Shown here: positions 54,522 to 63,225 of the stretch, in pieces
How the letters are laid out: each line of letters opens with the position of its first letter
Position numbering within the stretch: position 1 is the stretch's first letter
Origin: G963667675 sp963667675
Lineage (GTDB): Bacteria > Chloroflexota > Dehalococcoidia > Lucifugimonadales > UBA3495
DNA: 64,000 bases
Direction: 5' to 3'
Assembly (NCBI GenBank): GCA_963667675.1
Contig: OY763929.1
Coordinates: 1,674,001 to 1,738,000, forward strand
Program-made: the position numbers and the translations under genes
Notes under the pieces: model-generated
Databases searched by the model: none
Seen by the model: only the letters and a program-made list of their open reading frames with translations
Told to the model about the DNA's origin: nothing

Positions 54522-55718
54522 CTACTCTTCCGCGTCCTCAGCCTCGTCCTCTTCTCCCTCGTCCCCATCCAGCGGCTCGGCCTCACCCCCCAACTCTTGC
54601 AATTCCTCCTTGCTCACTGCCGCCGCCGCTGCGGCGCTGTCGTCACCCATGAGCTCGCCAATATCTGCCGACGACAGTTCCTCGTCAACTAAAACACCCG
54701 CAGGCAGGGGGGGCAAACCTACGCCGTCGCCTTCGGCGACTCCGTCTTGCCGTTGCGCGATCCCGCGTGCCTCCAACTTTTCTTTCAGTTCCTTGAGAGA
54801 CTTCTCGCCGAAGTTCCGTATCTTCACCAGTTCCGCGTCCGTCATCTCCAAGACTTCACCAACCTTGTTGATGTGCGCCCTCTTCAGGCAATTCAGCGTC
54901 CTTGGCGACAACTCCAGCTTCTCTATGGGCGTCTGGTACACCTCAGGAGACACTGACAAAGGCAGCCGCTCCGTCCCCGCCTCTGCCGTCCGGTCCAAGT
55001 TGGTAAACAAGAAGAAATGGTTCACCAAGTGGTCCGCAGCCTGCCTCACCGCCTCCACCGGCTTGATAGTCCCGTCGGTCCAGACCTCCAGTTCCAGACG
55101 CTCGTAGTCCGTCACTTGCCCCACCCTGGTGCGCTTCACGTCGTAGTTGACTTTCCGCACCGGGTTGAAGATGGCGTCCAGCGGTAGCACGCCTAACGGC
55201 GGGTTTTCCCCATCGTCCATTTGTGTCGCCCTCTGGTAGCCTACGCCCTGATCCACGTTGAACTCTATCGACAACTGTGAGTCCTCGGAGTCCAGGGTCG
55301 CCAGGTGTAGCTGGGGGTTTACGATTTCAAAATCGCTCGACGTCGAAATGTCTCCGGCGCACACCCTGCCTTCACCAGTGACGTCCAGCCGCATCTTCCC
55401 CGGCCTGTTCGATTGCGCCCGGATCCGGATGCGCTTGATATTGAGAAGAAGCTCCATCACCTCTTCTTTCACGCCATGGATAGCCGTGTACTCGTGCACC
55501 ACGTCTTCGATCTTAACCCAGGTTATCGCGCTCCCCGTGGTGGAACTCAACAATATCCGCCTCAGGGGATTGCCTATCGTCAGTCCGAATCCCCGTTGCA
55601 GGGGCTCCACGGCGACCTTGCCGTACGTCTCATCCGAGTCTATTACCCGGATCATCGGCTTCAACGACGCTTGTTCCCCCTCGATGGGCGTGGTGGGAAT
55701 CAAATAGGTATCCAGCAT
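54522..55718 (-). CDS. rpoA: DNA-directed RNA polymerase subunit alpha with acidic tail
   Basis: The N-terminal assembly domain (about 1-235) contains FGLTIGNPLRRILLSS and the GVKEEVMELLLNIKRI helix. The C-terminal domain contains LELSPRTLNCLKRAHI and IRNFGEKSLKELKEKLEARG. The protein is 398 residues, while alpha subunits are usually about 310-340. The extra 80 residues after position 319 are Glu/Asp/Ala/Gly-rich and end EGEEDEAEDAEE, so they are probably disordered. The gene lies between rpsD and rplQ. Confidence 0.96.
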   Translation of the reverse strand: MLDTYLIPTTPIEGEQASLKPMIRVIDSDETYGKVAVEPLQRGFGLTIGNPLRRILLSSTTGSAITWVKIEDVVHEYTAIHGVKEEVMELLLNIKRIRIRAQSNRPGKMRLDVTGEGRVCAGDISTSSDFEIVNPQLHLATLDSEDSQLSIEFNVDQGVGYQRATQMDDGENPPLGVLPLDAIFNPVRKVNYDVKRTRVGQVTDYERLELEVWTDGTIKPVEAVRQAADHLVNHFFLFTNLDRTAEAGTERLPLSVSPEVYQTPIEKLELSPRTLNCLKRAHINKVGEVLEMTDAELVKIRNFGEKSLKELKEKLEARGIAQRQDGVAEGDGVGLPPLPAGVLVDEELSSADIGELMGDDSAAAAAAVSKEELQELGGEAEPLDGDEGEEDEAEDAEE

Positions 55719-55726
55719 GGGGTCCT

Positions 55727-56353
55727 CTACCTCGAGTAAAACTCTACTATCAAGCGAGAGTTAATGTTCTGCTGCAGGTCTTCATCCGCCGGCAATGAGT
55801 TGACCGTCCCTTTCATTTCCGACTGATCAAGGCTCAACCACGACGGTACCGGGCGTTTGGGTATGTCATCCGTCCGTTCCTTGAAGAAGTCCGTACCTTT
55901 CACCCGCTCCTTCCAGGTAATCACGTCCCCCGCGCTCACCTGGTAGGAAGGAATGTCGTTTTTCACTCCGTTGACCAAGAAATGTCCGTGGCGCACCAGT
56001 TGACGCGCCTGTTTGCGGGAATCCGCAAAGCCTATAAGAAAAATCACGTTGTCCAGTCGCCGCTCCAGGGACCTCAGCAGGTTAATTCCGGTTATCCCCG
56101 GCGAGTTGAACGCCTCGGTCATATACCGCCGGAACTGCGATTCCAGCACTCCATAGATGTACTTGGCCTTTTGTTTCTCCAGCAGGTGAATCCCGTACTC
56201 CGACGGCCTCCTCCTCCTGCGAGACTGGTCCCCGGGCGGCGTGCGCCTGCGCTCGAACGCGCATCGCGGCGTAAAGCACCGCTCACCCTTCAAAAACAGT
56301 TTCTCGCCGGCCCTCCGGCACAACCTGCATGACGGTCCTGTGTACCTACCCAT
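55727..56353 (-). CDS. rpsD: 30S ribosomal protein S4, zinc type
   Basis: The 208-residue product begins MGRYTGPSCRLCRR and has Cys at 9, 12, 26 and 31, the zinc-binding form of S4. The S4 RNA-binding domain is seen in RRLDNVIFLIGFADSRKQAR and LVRHGHFLVNGVKNDIPSY. It lies between rpsK and rpoA and is a likely assembly initiator and operon regulator (family knowledge). Confidence 0.96.
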   Translation of the reverse strand: MGRYTGPSCRLCRRAGEKLFLKGERCFTPRCAFERRRTPPGDQSRRRRRPSEYGIHLLEKQKAKYIYGVLESQFRRYMTEAFNSPGITGINLLRSLERRLDNVIFLIGFADSRKQARQLVRHGHFLVNGVKNDIPSYQVSAGDVITWKERVKGTDFFKERTDDIPKRPVPSWLSLDQSEMKGTVNSLPADEDLQQNINSRLIVEFYSR

Positions 56354-56365
56354 GAGTTTGGTTGA

Positions 56366-56749
56366 CTATACCCTCCTGCGTTTTGGCGGCCTGCACCCGT
56401 TGTGGGGGATCCTTGTCACGTCCCTTATGCTCGTCACCACCAGTCCCGCCCCTTGCAGCGAACGGATGGCCGCTTCCCGTCCCGCTCCAGGGCCCTTTAT
56501 CATCACGTCTATATGGCGCAGTCCCTGGTCCATGCCCTTGCGCGCCACTTGCTCTGCAGCCCTCTGCGCCGCGAAGGCAGTCCCTTTCCGCGACCCTTTG
56601 AAACCGACGGTGCCCGCGCTGGCCGCGCATATCACACTGCCCTGCTGGTCCGTGATGCTGATTAGCGTGTTGTTGAAAGTCGAATAGATATATGCCCTGC
56701 CGTGCGGCACGTTCCGGCGTTCCCGCCGCCTGGACCTCGTCCTGGCCAT
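56366..56749 (-). CDS. rpsK: 30S ribosomal protein S11
   Basis: The 127-residue product contains AYIYSTFNNTLISITD, SAGTVGFKGSRKGTAFAAQ and the C-terminal VTSIRDVTRIPHNGCRPPKR, diagnostic of S11. Twelve bases separate it from rpsM upstream. Confidence 0.96.
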   Translation of the reverse strand: MARTRSRRRERRNVPHGRAYIYSTFNNTLISITDQQGSVICAASAGTVGFKGSRKGTAFAAQRAAEQVARKGMDQGLRHIDVMIKGPGAGREAAIRSLQGAGLVVTSIRDVTRIPHNGCRPPKRRRV

Positions 56750-56761
56750 ATCCTAGCTCCC

Positions 56762-57154
56762 CTACTTCTTTCCGCCGGTGCGCCGCCCCCGGCCTGCAAC
56801 CGTCCGTCGCGGCCCCTTGCGGCTCCGGGCGTTAGTCCTGGTCCGCTGCCCGTGCGCCGGCAGTCCTCGCCGATGCCGCAGGCCCCGGTACGAACCGATT
56901 TCAATTAGCCGGCGTATGTTCTGGTTCACCTCACGGCGTAGGTCGCCTTCCGCCGTGTATGTCCGGTCAACCAGTTCCCTGATCCGGTCCACCTGCGCCT
57001 CGGAAAGTTCGTTCATCCGCGGCGACAACTCCGGGTCAATGTCGGCCTTCGTGAGTATCTCCCTGGCTATCGTCGGCCCGACGCCATAGATACTTCTAAG
57101 GGCCACGTGAGCCTTTTTTCGGTCAGGTACGTCTACCCCGGCTATACGAACCAT
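56762..57154 (-). CDS. rpsM: 30S ribosomal protein S13
   Basis: The 130-residue product contains RIAGVDVPDRKKAHVALRSI, YGVGPTIAREIL, and GSYRGLRHRRGLPAHGQRTR with a basic tail, diagnostic of S13. It lies between rpmJ and rpsK. Confidence 0.96.
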   Translation of the reverse strand: MVRIAGVDVPDRKKAHVALRSIYGVGPTIAREILTKADIDPELSPRMNELSEAQVDRIRELVDRTYTAEGDLRREVNQNIRRLIEIGSYRGLRHRRGLPAHGQRTRTNARSRKGPRRTVAGRGRRTGGKK

Positions 57155-57181
57155 CGCCCTCTCCTTGGACCCGCCTCTATC

Positions 57182-57295
57182 TTATCCCTGTCGCTGTGAA
57201 TGCCGCGGATTTGAACAGATAATCCGCACTACGCCTTTGCGCTTTATCACCCGGCAGTTGTCGCATCTCGGTTTTACCGATGCTGAAACTCTCAT
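57182..57295 (-). CDS. rpmJ: 50S ribosomal protein L36, zinc type
   Basis: A 37-residue frame starts ATG at 57293-57295 and ends TAA at 57182. It reads MRVSASVKPRCDNCRVIKRK and then GVVRIICSNPRHSQRQG. The C-x2-C and C-x4-H pattern is the zinc-binding L36. It lies between infA and rpsM, its usual place. Confidence 0.96.
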   Translation of the reverse strand: MRVSASVKPRCDNCRVIKRKGVVRIICSNPRHSQRQG

Positions 57296-57313
57296 AATTC
57301 CGTCGCCTTCTGA

Positions 57314-57532
57314 CTACTTGAACCTGTACGTTATCCGGCCGCGGCTCAGGTCGTAGGGCGAAAGCTCAACCAACACCCGGTCCCCCGGCAGCACTCGGAT
57401 GAAGTGCTTCCGTATCTTCCCGGAAACGTGCGCCAGCACCTTGTGGTCGTTGGGCAACTCCACCCGGAACATTCCGTTGGGCAGGGCCTCCCTCACGCTC
57501 GCTTCTACTTCTATCGCCTGTTTTTTCGCCAT
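57314..57532 (-). CDS. infA: Translation initiation factor IF-1
   Basis: The 72-residue product shows the OB-fold signature EASVREALPNGMFRVELPND, then VLAHVSGKIRKHFIRVLPGD and the ending YDLSRGRITYRFK. Full family length. GAGGAAG precedes the ATG. It lies between map and rpmJ. Confidence 0.97.
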   Translation of the reverse strand: MAKKQAIEVEASVREALPNGMFRVELPNDHKVLAHVSGKIRKHFIRVLPGDRVLVELSPYDLSRGRITYRFK

Positions 57533-57563
57533 ACGCTTCCTCTATTTCTGCCGGCTGCTCTGT

Positions 57564-58370
57564 CTAAACGTGCTTCGTCAGAATCTCCGGACCGTCCTCC
57601 GTGATGGCTATTGTGTGTTCGAAGTGCGCCGATAGCTTGCCGTCCGCGGTGACCACTGTCCACTGGTCGTCCAATATACGCGTACGCCAGTCCCCCATGT
57701 TCAACATGGGCTCTATCGCTATGCACATTCCGGGCCTGAGCAAGGGTCCCATTCCCGATTGCCCGTAATTCGGCACCTGCGGGTCCTCGTGCAGAAACCT
57801 TCCTATCCCGTGGCCGACGAACTCCCTCACCACGCCGTACCCTCTCGCCTCGCCGAATTCCTGTATCGCCGCGCCTATGTCCCCGATGCGGTTCCCCGGC
57901 TGCGACGCTTCGATTCCCACTTCCAGGCTCTGCCGCGTTGCCTCCATCAGTGCTTCCACTTCTTCGCCTACCTCCCCAACCGCCAGCGATATCGCCGCAT
58001 CACCGATCAGTCCTCCCAGCGTCGCCCCTACGTCCACCTTGACGATATCACCCTCTTTCAGTTCCCTCTTGCTGGGGATGCCGTGAACGATTTCCTCGTT
58101 TACCGACGCGCAGATGCTCGCCGGAAACCCGCGGTATCCCTTGAACGTCGGCTTCGCGCCATGCCGGGTTATCTCCTTGTACGCTACCTGGTCCAACTCT
58201 TTGGTGCTGATTCCGGGCTCCACCGTCCGCTTCAACAGCGTCAACACCGAGCCCACGATCGCGCCAGCCTCCCGCATCATATCCATCTCTTGGGGCGACT
58301 TAATCGTTATTCCCCCGGAGTATGTCGATGCCGAGTTGGACGCGGTTTCTATTTTGCGGTTGCGATTCAC
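57564..58370 (-). CDS. map: Methionine aminopeptidase type I
   Basis: The 268-residue enzyme removes initiator methionine. Metal ligands are visible: VKVDVGATLGGLIGDAA (two Asp), EFVGHGIGRFLHEDP (His), AIEPML (Glu) and HFEHTIAI (Glu). The start is GTG at 58370, after which about 20 non-conserved residues precede ITIKSPQEMDMMREAG. A later start is possible but no ATG fits. It lies between adk and infA. Confidence 0.93.
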   Translation of the reverse strand: MNRNRKIETASNSASTYSGGITIKSPQEMDMMREAGAIVGSVLTLLKRTVEPGISTKELDQVAYKEITRHGAKPTFKGYRGFPASICASVNEEIVHGIPSKRELKEGDIVKVDVGATLGGLIGDAAISLAVGEVGEEVEALMEATRQSLEVGIEASQPGNRIGDIGAAIQEFGEARGYGVVREFVGHGIGRFLHEDPQVPNYGQSGMGPLLRPGMCIAIEPMLNMGDWRTRILDDQWTVVTADGKLSAHFEHTIAITEDGPEILTKHV

Positions 58371-58463
58371 CCTGTTTATTCTACTCTGTATTCCGAATCT
58401 TGAATACCCCGATGCATAGCGCTCGAGACAGTAAACTCCACCTTGCGCGAGGCTCGACCCACA

Positions 58464-59147
58464 TCACCGCTCCAATGCCTCCAGCAAGCGCCCGTTGACG
58501 GTCTCTATGCTTCCCAGCCCTTCCACCTCTACCAGCAACTCCCGCTGTCGATAGAAGTCCAGCACCGGCATCGTCTCGTTACGGTATACCTCAATCCGCC
58601 GTCCCACGGCCTCCGGGCTGTCATCGGGTCTTTGATAAAGCTCTCCCCCGCACTGCTCGCAGTTCAAATGACCGTTGTCCGACGCCTCTCGACCTGTCCT
58701 GTCGAACGTCATCAAGCCGATGTTGTGCGGGGCCTGGCACTGCCGGCAACTGTAGCGGCCGCCCAGCCGTCGCAACAACTCCTCCTCCGGCAACTCTATG
58801 TGCGCCACCGCATCCAGTCCACGCTCTTGCTCTTCCAGAGCCCCTTCCAGCGCCTCGGCCTGGTGGGTATTCCTGGGAAACCCGTCCAGGATAAATCCCT
58901 CTTCTTTGCCGAGGGCGAGCACCTTGTCCAAGATAATGTCTATGGTCACCTCGTCGGGCACCAATACGCCCCGCTCCATGAACCCCGCCGCCTTCAGTCC
59001 CAGCGGAGTCTTCTCCTTCAAGTTCCAGCGGAACAGGTCCCCCGACGATATGTGCGCGACTCCCCATCGCTCTCGCAATAGCTGCGCCTGCGTTCCTTTC
59101 CCGGCTCCCGGAGGACCGAACAGTCCTACTCTGATTTCTTCCGTCAC
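58464..59147 (-). CDS. adk: Adenylate kinase, zinc-LID type
   Basis: The 227-residue enzyme converts ATP and AMP to two ADP. Seen: P-loop GPPGAGKGTQAQ at 10-21, ISSGDLFRWN, GFILDGFPRN, and a long LID with C-x2-C pairs (YSCRQCQAP and LNCEQCGGE) that bind zinc. The start is GTG at 59147 with TGAGGT upstream, three bases after secY. Full length for the long type. Confidence 0.94.
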   Translation of the reverse strand: MTEEIRVGLFGPPGAGKGTQAQLLRERWGVAHISSGDLFRWNLKEKTPLGLKAAGFMERGVLVPDEVTIDIILDKVLALGKEEGFILDGFPRNTHQAEALEGALEEQERGLDAVAHIELPEEELLRRLGGRYSCRQCQAPHNIGLMTFDRTGREASDNGHLNCEQCGGELYQRPDDSPEAVGRRIEVYRNETMPVLDFYRQRELLVEVEGLGSIETVNGRLLEALER

Positions 59148-59150
59148 CGG

Positions 59151-60506
59151 TTACCTCAGGAACCCTTCGTAGTTCCGCATCATCAACTGCGCTTCCAGCT
59201 GCCTCAGCGTATCCAACCCCACGCCCACCATGATTAGCAGGCTCGTGCTACTCAACGCTATCGCCTGTACCCCGGTCACCAGCGAGGCGAGGTATGGCAC
59301 TATAGCAATGAAACCCAGGAACAGGGCGCCGCCCATCGTGATTCTCACTATCACCCGGTTCAAGTAGTCCTGCGTAGGCTGTCCCGGGCGTATCCCCAGC
59401 ACAAATCCGCCATTCCGCTGCAGGTTCTCCGCCAGGTTCTGCTGATTGAACACCACCAAAGTGTAGAAAAAGGTGAAAATCACCACTAGGATGAACACCA
59501 AAATCCAGTACAGCACCGATGTAGGCGCCAGCAGTCCCTCGAAGAAGCGCGCCGCATCTCCTATCCAACTGGTATTCGTCGCAAAGTACGTCGCTATCGT
59601 CCCAGGCAGGATTACTATGGAAAAGGCGAATATCAGAGGTATCATTCCGGCCGAGTTGATGCGCAGCGGCAGATATGTCGCGCCGCCTTGGCGGTACATC
59701 CTCCCGCTCCGGAATATGCTCCGCCCGTACTGCACCGGAATCCGCCGGTGCGCCTCGTTGAACATCACTATCAGCGCGATGATCAACACACCGATAATTG
59801 CAAAGAAACCGATTCCCAACACGTTGTCCCGGTCTATAAAGCCCTGCGACAGCAACCCCGGGAATCCGGCCACTATCCCGGCAAAGATTATCAGCGAAAT
59901 ACCGTTGCCGATGCCCTTCTCCGTAATTAACTCTCCCAACCAGACCAGGAACATCGTCCCCGCCACCAGCGAGAACAAGGCCGCCAGCGTGGGCAACAGC
60001 GAGTCCCCAGTAAACCCCACCGTAAACAACGCCACTCCTGAAGGGTCAATGAACACGCCGCTCTGTTGCAATAGCATCAACTGCCCATATCCCTGCGCCA
60101 GCGCTATCGGCACCGTCAGCAGGTGGACATAACGGTTCATCCTCGCCCGCCCCGCCTCTCCCTCCCGGGAGATTTCCTGCAAGGCAGGTATCACCGGCGT
60201 GAGCAACTGCATCACAATCGACGCCGTGATGTAGGGAAACACCCCCAGGGCCACTATGCTCATTCGCCCCAGCGCCCCGCCACTGAACAGGTCCAGGAAC
60301 CTCAACAACTCGTTGGTGTCGAACAGGTTGTCCAGCTGCGCGCTGTTTATTCCCGGTATCGGTATTTGCGTCGCAAACCGGTACAGCGCCAGCATCGCCA
60401 GCGTGAACAGGATTTTGCCGCGCAGGTCGGGAAGGCTGAAGGCGTCTATGGCTGCCTGTATCAGCCGGGGAAAGCGTCCACCACCTTGGGTTTCCGCCGA
60501 AATCAT
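59151..60506 (-). CDS. secY: Preprotein translocase subunit SecY
   Basis: The 451-residue membrane protein has ten hydrophobic segments and SecY signatures: RFATQIPIPGINSAQL, ALGVFPYITASIVMQLL near residue 85, GNGISLIIFAGIV, and YGRSIFRSGRMYRQGGATYL, plus the late MVGVGLDTLRQLEAQLM. Its ATG overlaps the rplO stop (ATGA). It secretes proteins such as the signal-bearing lipoproteins in this window. Confidence 0.96.
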   Translation of the reverse strand: MISAETQGGGRFPRLIQAAIDAFSLPDLRGKILFTLAMLALYRFATQIPIPGINSAQLDNLFDTNELLRFLDLFSGGALGRMSIVALGVFPYITASIVMQLLTPVIPALQEISREGEAGRARMNRYVHLLTVPIALAQGYGQLMLLQQSGVFIDPSGVALFTVGFTGDSLLPTLAALFSLVAGTMFLVWLGELITEKGIGNGISLIIFAGIVAGFPGLLSQGFIDRDNVLGIGFFAIIGVLIIALIVMFNEAHRRIPVQYGRSIFRSGRMYRQGGATYLPLRINSAGMIPLIFAFSIVILPGTIATYFATNTSWIGDAARFFEGLLAPTSVLYWILVFILVVIFTFFYTLVVFNQQNLAENLQRNGGFVLGIRPGQPTQDYLNRVIVRITMGGALFLGFIAIVPYLASLVTGVQAIALSSTSLLIMVGVGLDTLRQLEAQLMMRNYEGFLR

Positions 60507-60955
60507 CTGCCCTGAAGCTCCTCCACCCTTCCCTTGGCTGCCTCTATCTTCTCTCGGGCCGAACGCGTAAACTTGTGCGCCGCGACTGTCAGCGGCTTGC
60601 TGACCTCTCCGTCACCGACGATTTTCACCGGCCGCTTCAGGTTCCGCAAAAATCCCCGCTGCCTGAGCAACTCCGGCGTTACGCTTTCCCCCTCCGAGAA
60701 CTCGTCAAGAGATCCTATTTTCACTAGCGAGTATTCAGTCTTGAAGTTGTTGGTGAACCCCCGCTTCATCGGCAGGCCCTTGGTCAGCGGCAACTGCCCG
60801 CCCTCGAACCCTACCCTGGGACCTCGTCCCGAACGAGACTTCTGGCCCTTCATTCCACGTCCCGCGGTGCTTCCCTGGCCCGCTGCGTCTCCCCGGCCTA
60901 CTCTCTTTCGTCGTTTCCTGGCGCCCTTCGCGGGCGCCAACTGGTGTTCCATCAT
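60503..60955 (-). CDS. rplO: 50S ribosomal protein L15
   Basis: The 150-residue product begins MMEHQLAPAKGARKRRKRVG and contains GRGMKGQKSRSGRGPRVGFE, GGQLPLTKGLPMKRGF and the C-terminal AHKFTRSAREKIEAAKG. The frame is open further upstream, but that part overlaps rpmD and is not conserved. ATG at 60955 has GAGGG about ten bases upstream. It overlaps secY by four bases. Confidence 0.94.
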   Translation of the reverse strand: MMEHQLAPAKGARKRRKRVGRGDAAGQGSTAGRGMKGQKSRSGRGPRVGFEGGQLPLTKGLPMKRGFTNNFKTEYSLVKIGSLDEFSEGESVTPELLRQRGFLRNLKRPVKIVGDGEVSKPLTVAAHKFTRSAREKIEAAKGRVEELQGR

Positions 60956-60972
60956 AGCGTCTGCACCCTCGG

Positions 60973-61167
60973 TCAGCCCTTTCCTTCCACTTGTTCTACG
61001 GAAACCAGGTGGCTCACCTTGTTCACCATCCCCCGGATGGCAGGCGTATCGTCGTGCACCACCGAATGGTGCAGCCGCCGCAGCCCCAAAGAAGTTATTA
61101 CCCGCCGCTGCGACTCGGGCTTCCCGATACAGCTTTTCGTCCAAGTGATTTTCAACTGTGTGGCCAA
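60973..61167 (-). CDS. rpmD: 50S ribosomal protein L30
   Basis: The 64-residue product reads LKITWTKSCIGKPESQRRVI, then TSLGLRRLHHSVVHDDTPAI and RGMVNKVSHLVSVE, which is L30 throughout. The start is TTG at 61167 with an AGGT upstream. It lies between rpsE and rplO in the spc order. Confidence 0.93.
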   Translation of the reverse strand: MATQLKITWTKSCIGKPESQRRVITSLGLRRLHHSVVHDDTPAIRGMVNKVSHLVSVEQVEGKG

Positions 61168-61221
61168 TGCGTACCTGCTTGTCTCTTGCCTGCCTGAGGC
61201 CCGAATAAGACCGGTGGTTAT

Positions 61222-61758
61222 CTACCCTGTGTTCTCCACCCCGTCCCGGCGGCCCCGTCCTCGCTGCGCCATCTCCCCTTCAGGGTCTCGAAGCTGCTTC
61301 AGCGCTTCCATGGTCGCATACACAATGTTTATCGGATTCCTCGAACCCAGGGTCTTGCCCACCACGTCTCTAACCCCGCCAAGCTCAAGCATCGCCCGCA
61401 TGGCCCCCGCCGCAATCACGCCGGTGCCTTCTCTTGCCGGCTTGATTAGAACTATCGTGGCGCCCTTCTTCACCGTGATTTGCTGCGGAATCGTGCTCCC
61501 ACGCAACGGGATTTGGATCATGTTCCGCCTTGCTATGGCGTTGCCTTTCCTCACCGCATCGGGAATCACCAGCGCCTTTCCCAGTCCCGCTCCCACCTGG
61601 CCTTCCCTGTCTCCTACTACCACCAGGGCGTTGAACCGGAGCCGTCGGCCGCCCTTGACCACCTTGGCGATGCGCCGGGTGTACACCACCCGTTCCGTCA
61701 TCCCCCCGGCGTCCTCCTCTCGTTGCCGGCCCTGGCCTCTATCGAACGCCGTAACCAT
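61222..61758 (-). CDS. rpsE: 30S ribosomal protein S5
   Basis: The 178-residue product has TERVVYTRRIAKVVKGGRRL, FNALVVVGDREGQVGAGLGK, ATIVLIKPAREGTGVIAAGA and VVGKTLGSRNPINIVYATME, diagnostic of S5. ATG at 61758 is preferred to a TTG at 61791 because AAGGAG lies 11 bases before it. It follows the rplR frameshift region. Confidence 0.95.
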   Translation of the reverse strand: MVTAFDRGQGRQREEDAGGMTERVVYTRRIAKVVKGGRRLRFNALVVVGDREGQVGAGLGKALVIPDAVRKGNAIARRNMIQIPLRGSTIPQQITVKKGATIVLIKPAREGTGVIAAGAMRAMLELGGVRDVVGKTLGSRNPINIVYATMEALKQLRDPEGEMAQRGRGRRDGVENTG

Positions 61759-61818
61759 CGGTAGACCGCTCCTTCCCTCGTTGCCAATCAAATCGCGGAC
61801 CGTGTCGCGAATCTTCTA

Positions 61819-62186
61819 TCAAAACTCCAGTCCCCCTTCTCGTGAAGCCTCCGCCAGGGCCTTCACCCGGCCATGGTACTTGTACCCCCCCGGTCGAAAA
61901 CCACCTGTGATATTCCATTGGCAATGGCCCGTTCCGCCAGCAACTTCCCAACAGCCTGCGCCGCCGAGACTTTTCCAGAGTCTTTGGCTCCCGCTTCAGC
62001 CGCCGCCTCGTTGCTGGACGCCGCCGCCAGCGTGTGGCCGTTGGTGTCGTCAATCACCTGCGCATAGATTTGCCGCAGGCTCCTGAATACGCACAGTCTA
62101 GGCCGATGCGGACTGCCTTTGACCTTCCGCCTCACCCTGGCGTGCCGTACAATTCTCAGCTTGCGCCCGTCCTTGTCTCTGGGCAT
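61819..62186 (-). CDS. rplR: 50S ribosomal protein L18, interrupted by a frameshift
   Basis: L18 is recognisable from IVRHARVRRKVKGSPHRPRL, CVFRSLRQIYAQVIDD and LLAERAIANGISQVVFDRGG. In the sequence as given the frame then reads TSTMAG and stops at 61863. One frame over, the expected end follows: YKYHGRVKALAEASREGGLE and F, ending TGA at 61819-61821. The switch falls in a run of seven G (minus strand; C at 61885-61891), where eight would restore the protein. Either one G was lost in sequencing, or the gene is mutated or read by -1 slippage. The intact tail argues against old decay. Restored length is about 122 residues, normal for L18. Confidence 0.88.
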
Positions 62187-62188
62187 GA

Positions 62189-62779
62189 CTACGCCTTCCG
62201 CCCTGCCGCCTTGCCCGGCTTGAAATGCAGTACCTCGTCGTGATACTTGATGCCCTTCTCTTTGTAGGCATTGGGCGGCCTTACCTTCCGCACCTTGGCG
62301 GCCAGGCTACCCACCTTCTGCTTGTCAATACCCCGGACGTGCACCCGGTTGTTTCCCTCAACCTCCATGCTCACCCCTTCCTCCGGGTGAATCTCCACCG
62401 GGTGGCTATATCCCACGTTCAAAATAATCCCGTCTCCCGCTTGCTGGACCCTGTAGCCCACACCCATGAGCTCCAGCGTCTTGGTGTATCCCTCAGTCAC
62501 TCCGGTGATGGCGTTAGACACCAGGCTTCGGGTCAGACCGTGCAGCGAATGATGGAACTTCCTGGCCGATAGCCGCTCCACGACCACCGCGCCGTCCTCG
62601 ACCTTCACCGACACTTCCGGATGGTACATCTGCGTCAGCGTCCCGCCCGGCCCTTTGACCGTGACCTCTCCGTACCCCACATTTACCTCCACTCCCTGTG
62701 GGATGGCTATGGGTTTGCGGCCGATGCGCGACAGCGTCCGCTCTTTGCTCTTGCCGTTGATTCCGCCGTTACCAGACAT
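62189..62779 (-). CDS. rplF: 50S ribosomal protein L6
   Basis: The 196-residue product has SRIGRKPIAIPQGVEV near residue 18, VKGPGGTLTQMYHPEV, LHGLTRSLVSNAITGVTEGY, LELMGVGYRVQQ and the C-terminal KVRPPNAYKEKGIKY, diagnostic of L6. ATG at 62779 follows GGAGGAG by 12-14 bases; an upstream TTG at 62800 is less likely. It overlaps rpsH by 11 bases. The N-terminus carries about 15 residues more than most L6 proteins. Confidence 0.94.
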   Translation of the reverse strand: MSGNGGINGKSKERTLSRIGRKPIAIPQGVEVNVGYGEVTVKGPGGTLTQMYHPEVSVKVEDGAVVVERLSARKFHHSLHGLTRSLVSNAITGVTEGYTKTLELMGVGYRVQQAGDGIILNVGYSHPVEIHPEEGVSMEVEGNNRVHVRGIDKQKVGSLAAKVRKVRPPNAYKEKGIKYHDEVLHFKPGKAAGRKA

Positions 62780-63167
62780 AGCAGAGCAACTCTCCTCCAA
62801 TACCCTCTCGCCAGGCCTGGCGTCCGGGCATAAGCCCTTTAGACGTGGACAGAATGGCCAGTCCCAGGCCTCCGTACACCCGCGGTATCTCTCCCTTGCC
62901 CACGTATGTCCGCAGCCCTGGCTTGCTGACCCTCTTCAGTCCCGTAATCGCTGGCATACGGTCTTGCCTGTACGCCAGGTGCACCCGCAGTGTTGGATGC
63001 ACCCTGCCCCTCGGCATGTCATAGTCCCGGATGTATCCCTCATCCTTCAGAATCTTCGCTATCTCCAGCTTCAACTTGGAATGCGGCACCAGCACCGATT
63101 CGTGTCGCATCTGGATAGCGTTGCGAATCCGCGTCAGCATATCTGCCACTGGGTCTGTTACCGGCAT
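62769..63167 (-). CDS. rpsH: 30S ribosomal protein S8
   Basis: The 132-residue product has MPVTDPVADMLTRIRNAIQM, VPHSKLKLEIAKILKDEGYI and LGLAILSTSKGLMPGRQAWR, diagnostic of S8. It lies between rpsZ and rplF. Confidence 0.96.
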   Translation of the reverse strand: MPVTDPVADMLTRIRNAIQMRHESVLVPHSKLKLEIAKILKDEGYIRDYDMPRGRVHPTLRVHLAYRQDRMPAITGLKRVSKPGLRTYVGKGEIPRVYGGLGLAILSTSKGLMPGRQAWREGIGGELLCYVW

Positions 63168-63225
63168 GGTTCCATTATTCCTTTACTCGTCTTGGCCGCG
63201 CTCTTGTAGCGAACTGCCGTCCCCC

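Noticed and set aside
60956..61144. N-terminal extension of L15 by about 63 residues
   Set aside because: This part overlaps rpmD in another frame, is Ala/Gly-rich and not conserved; an ATG with GAGGG at 60955 gives the normal L15 length.
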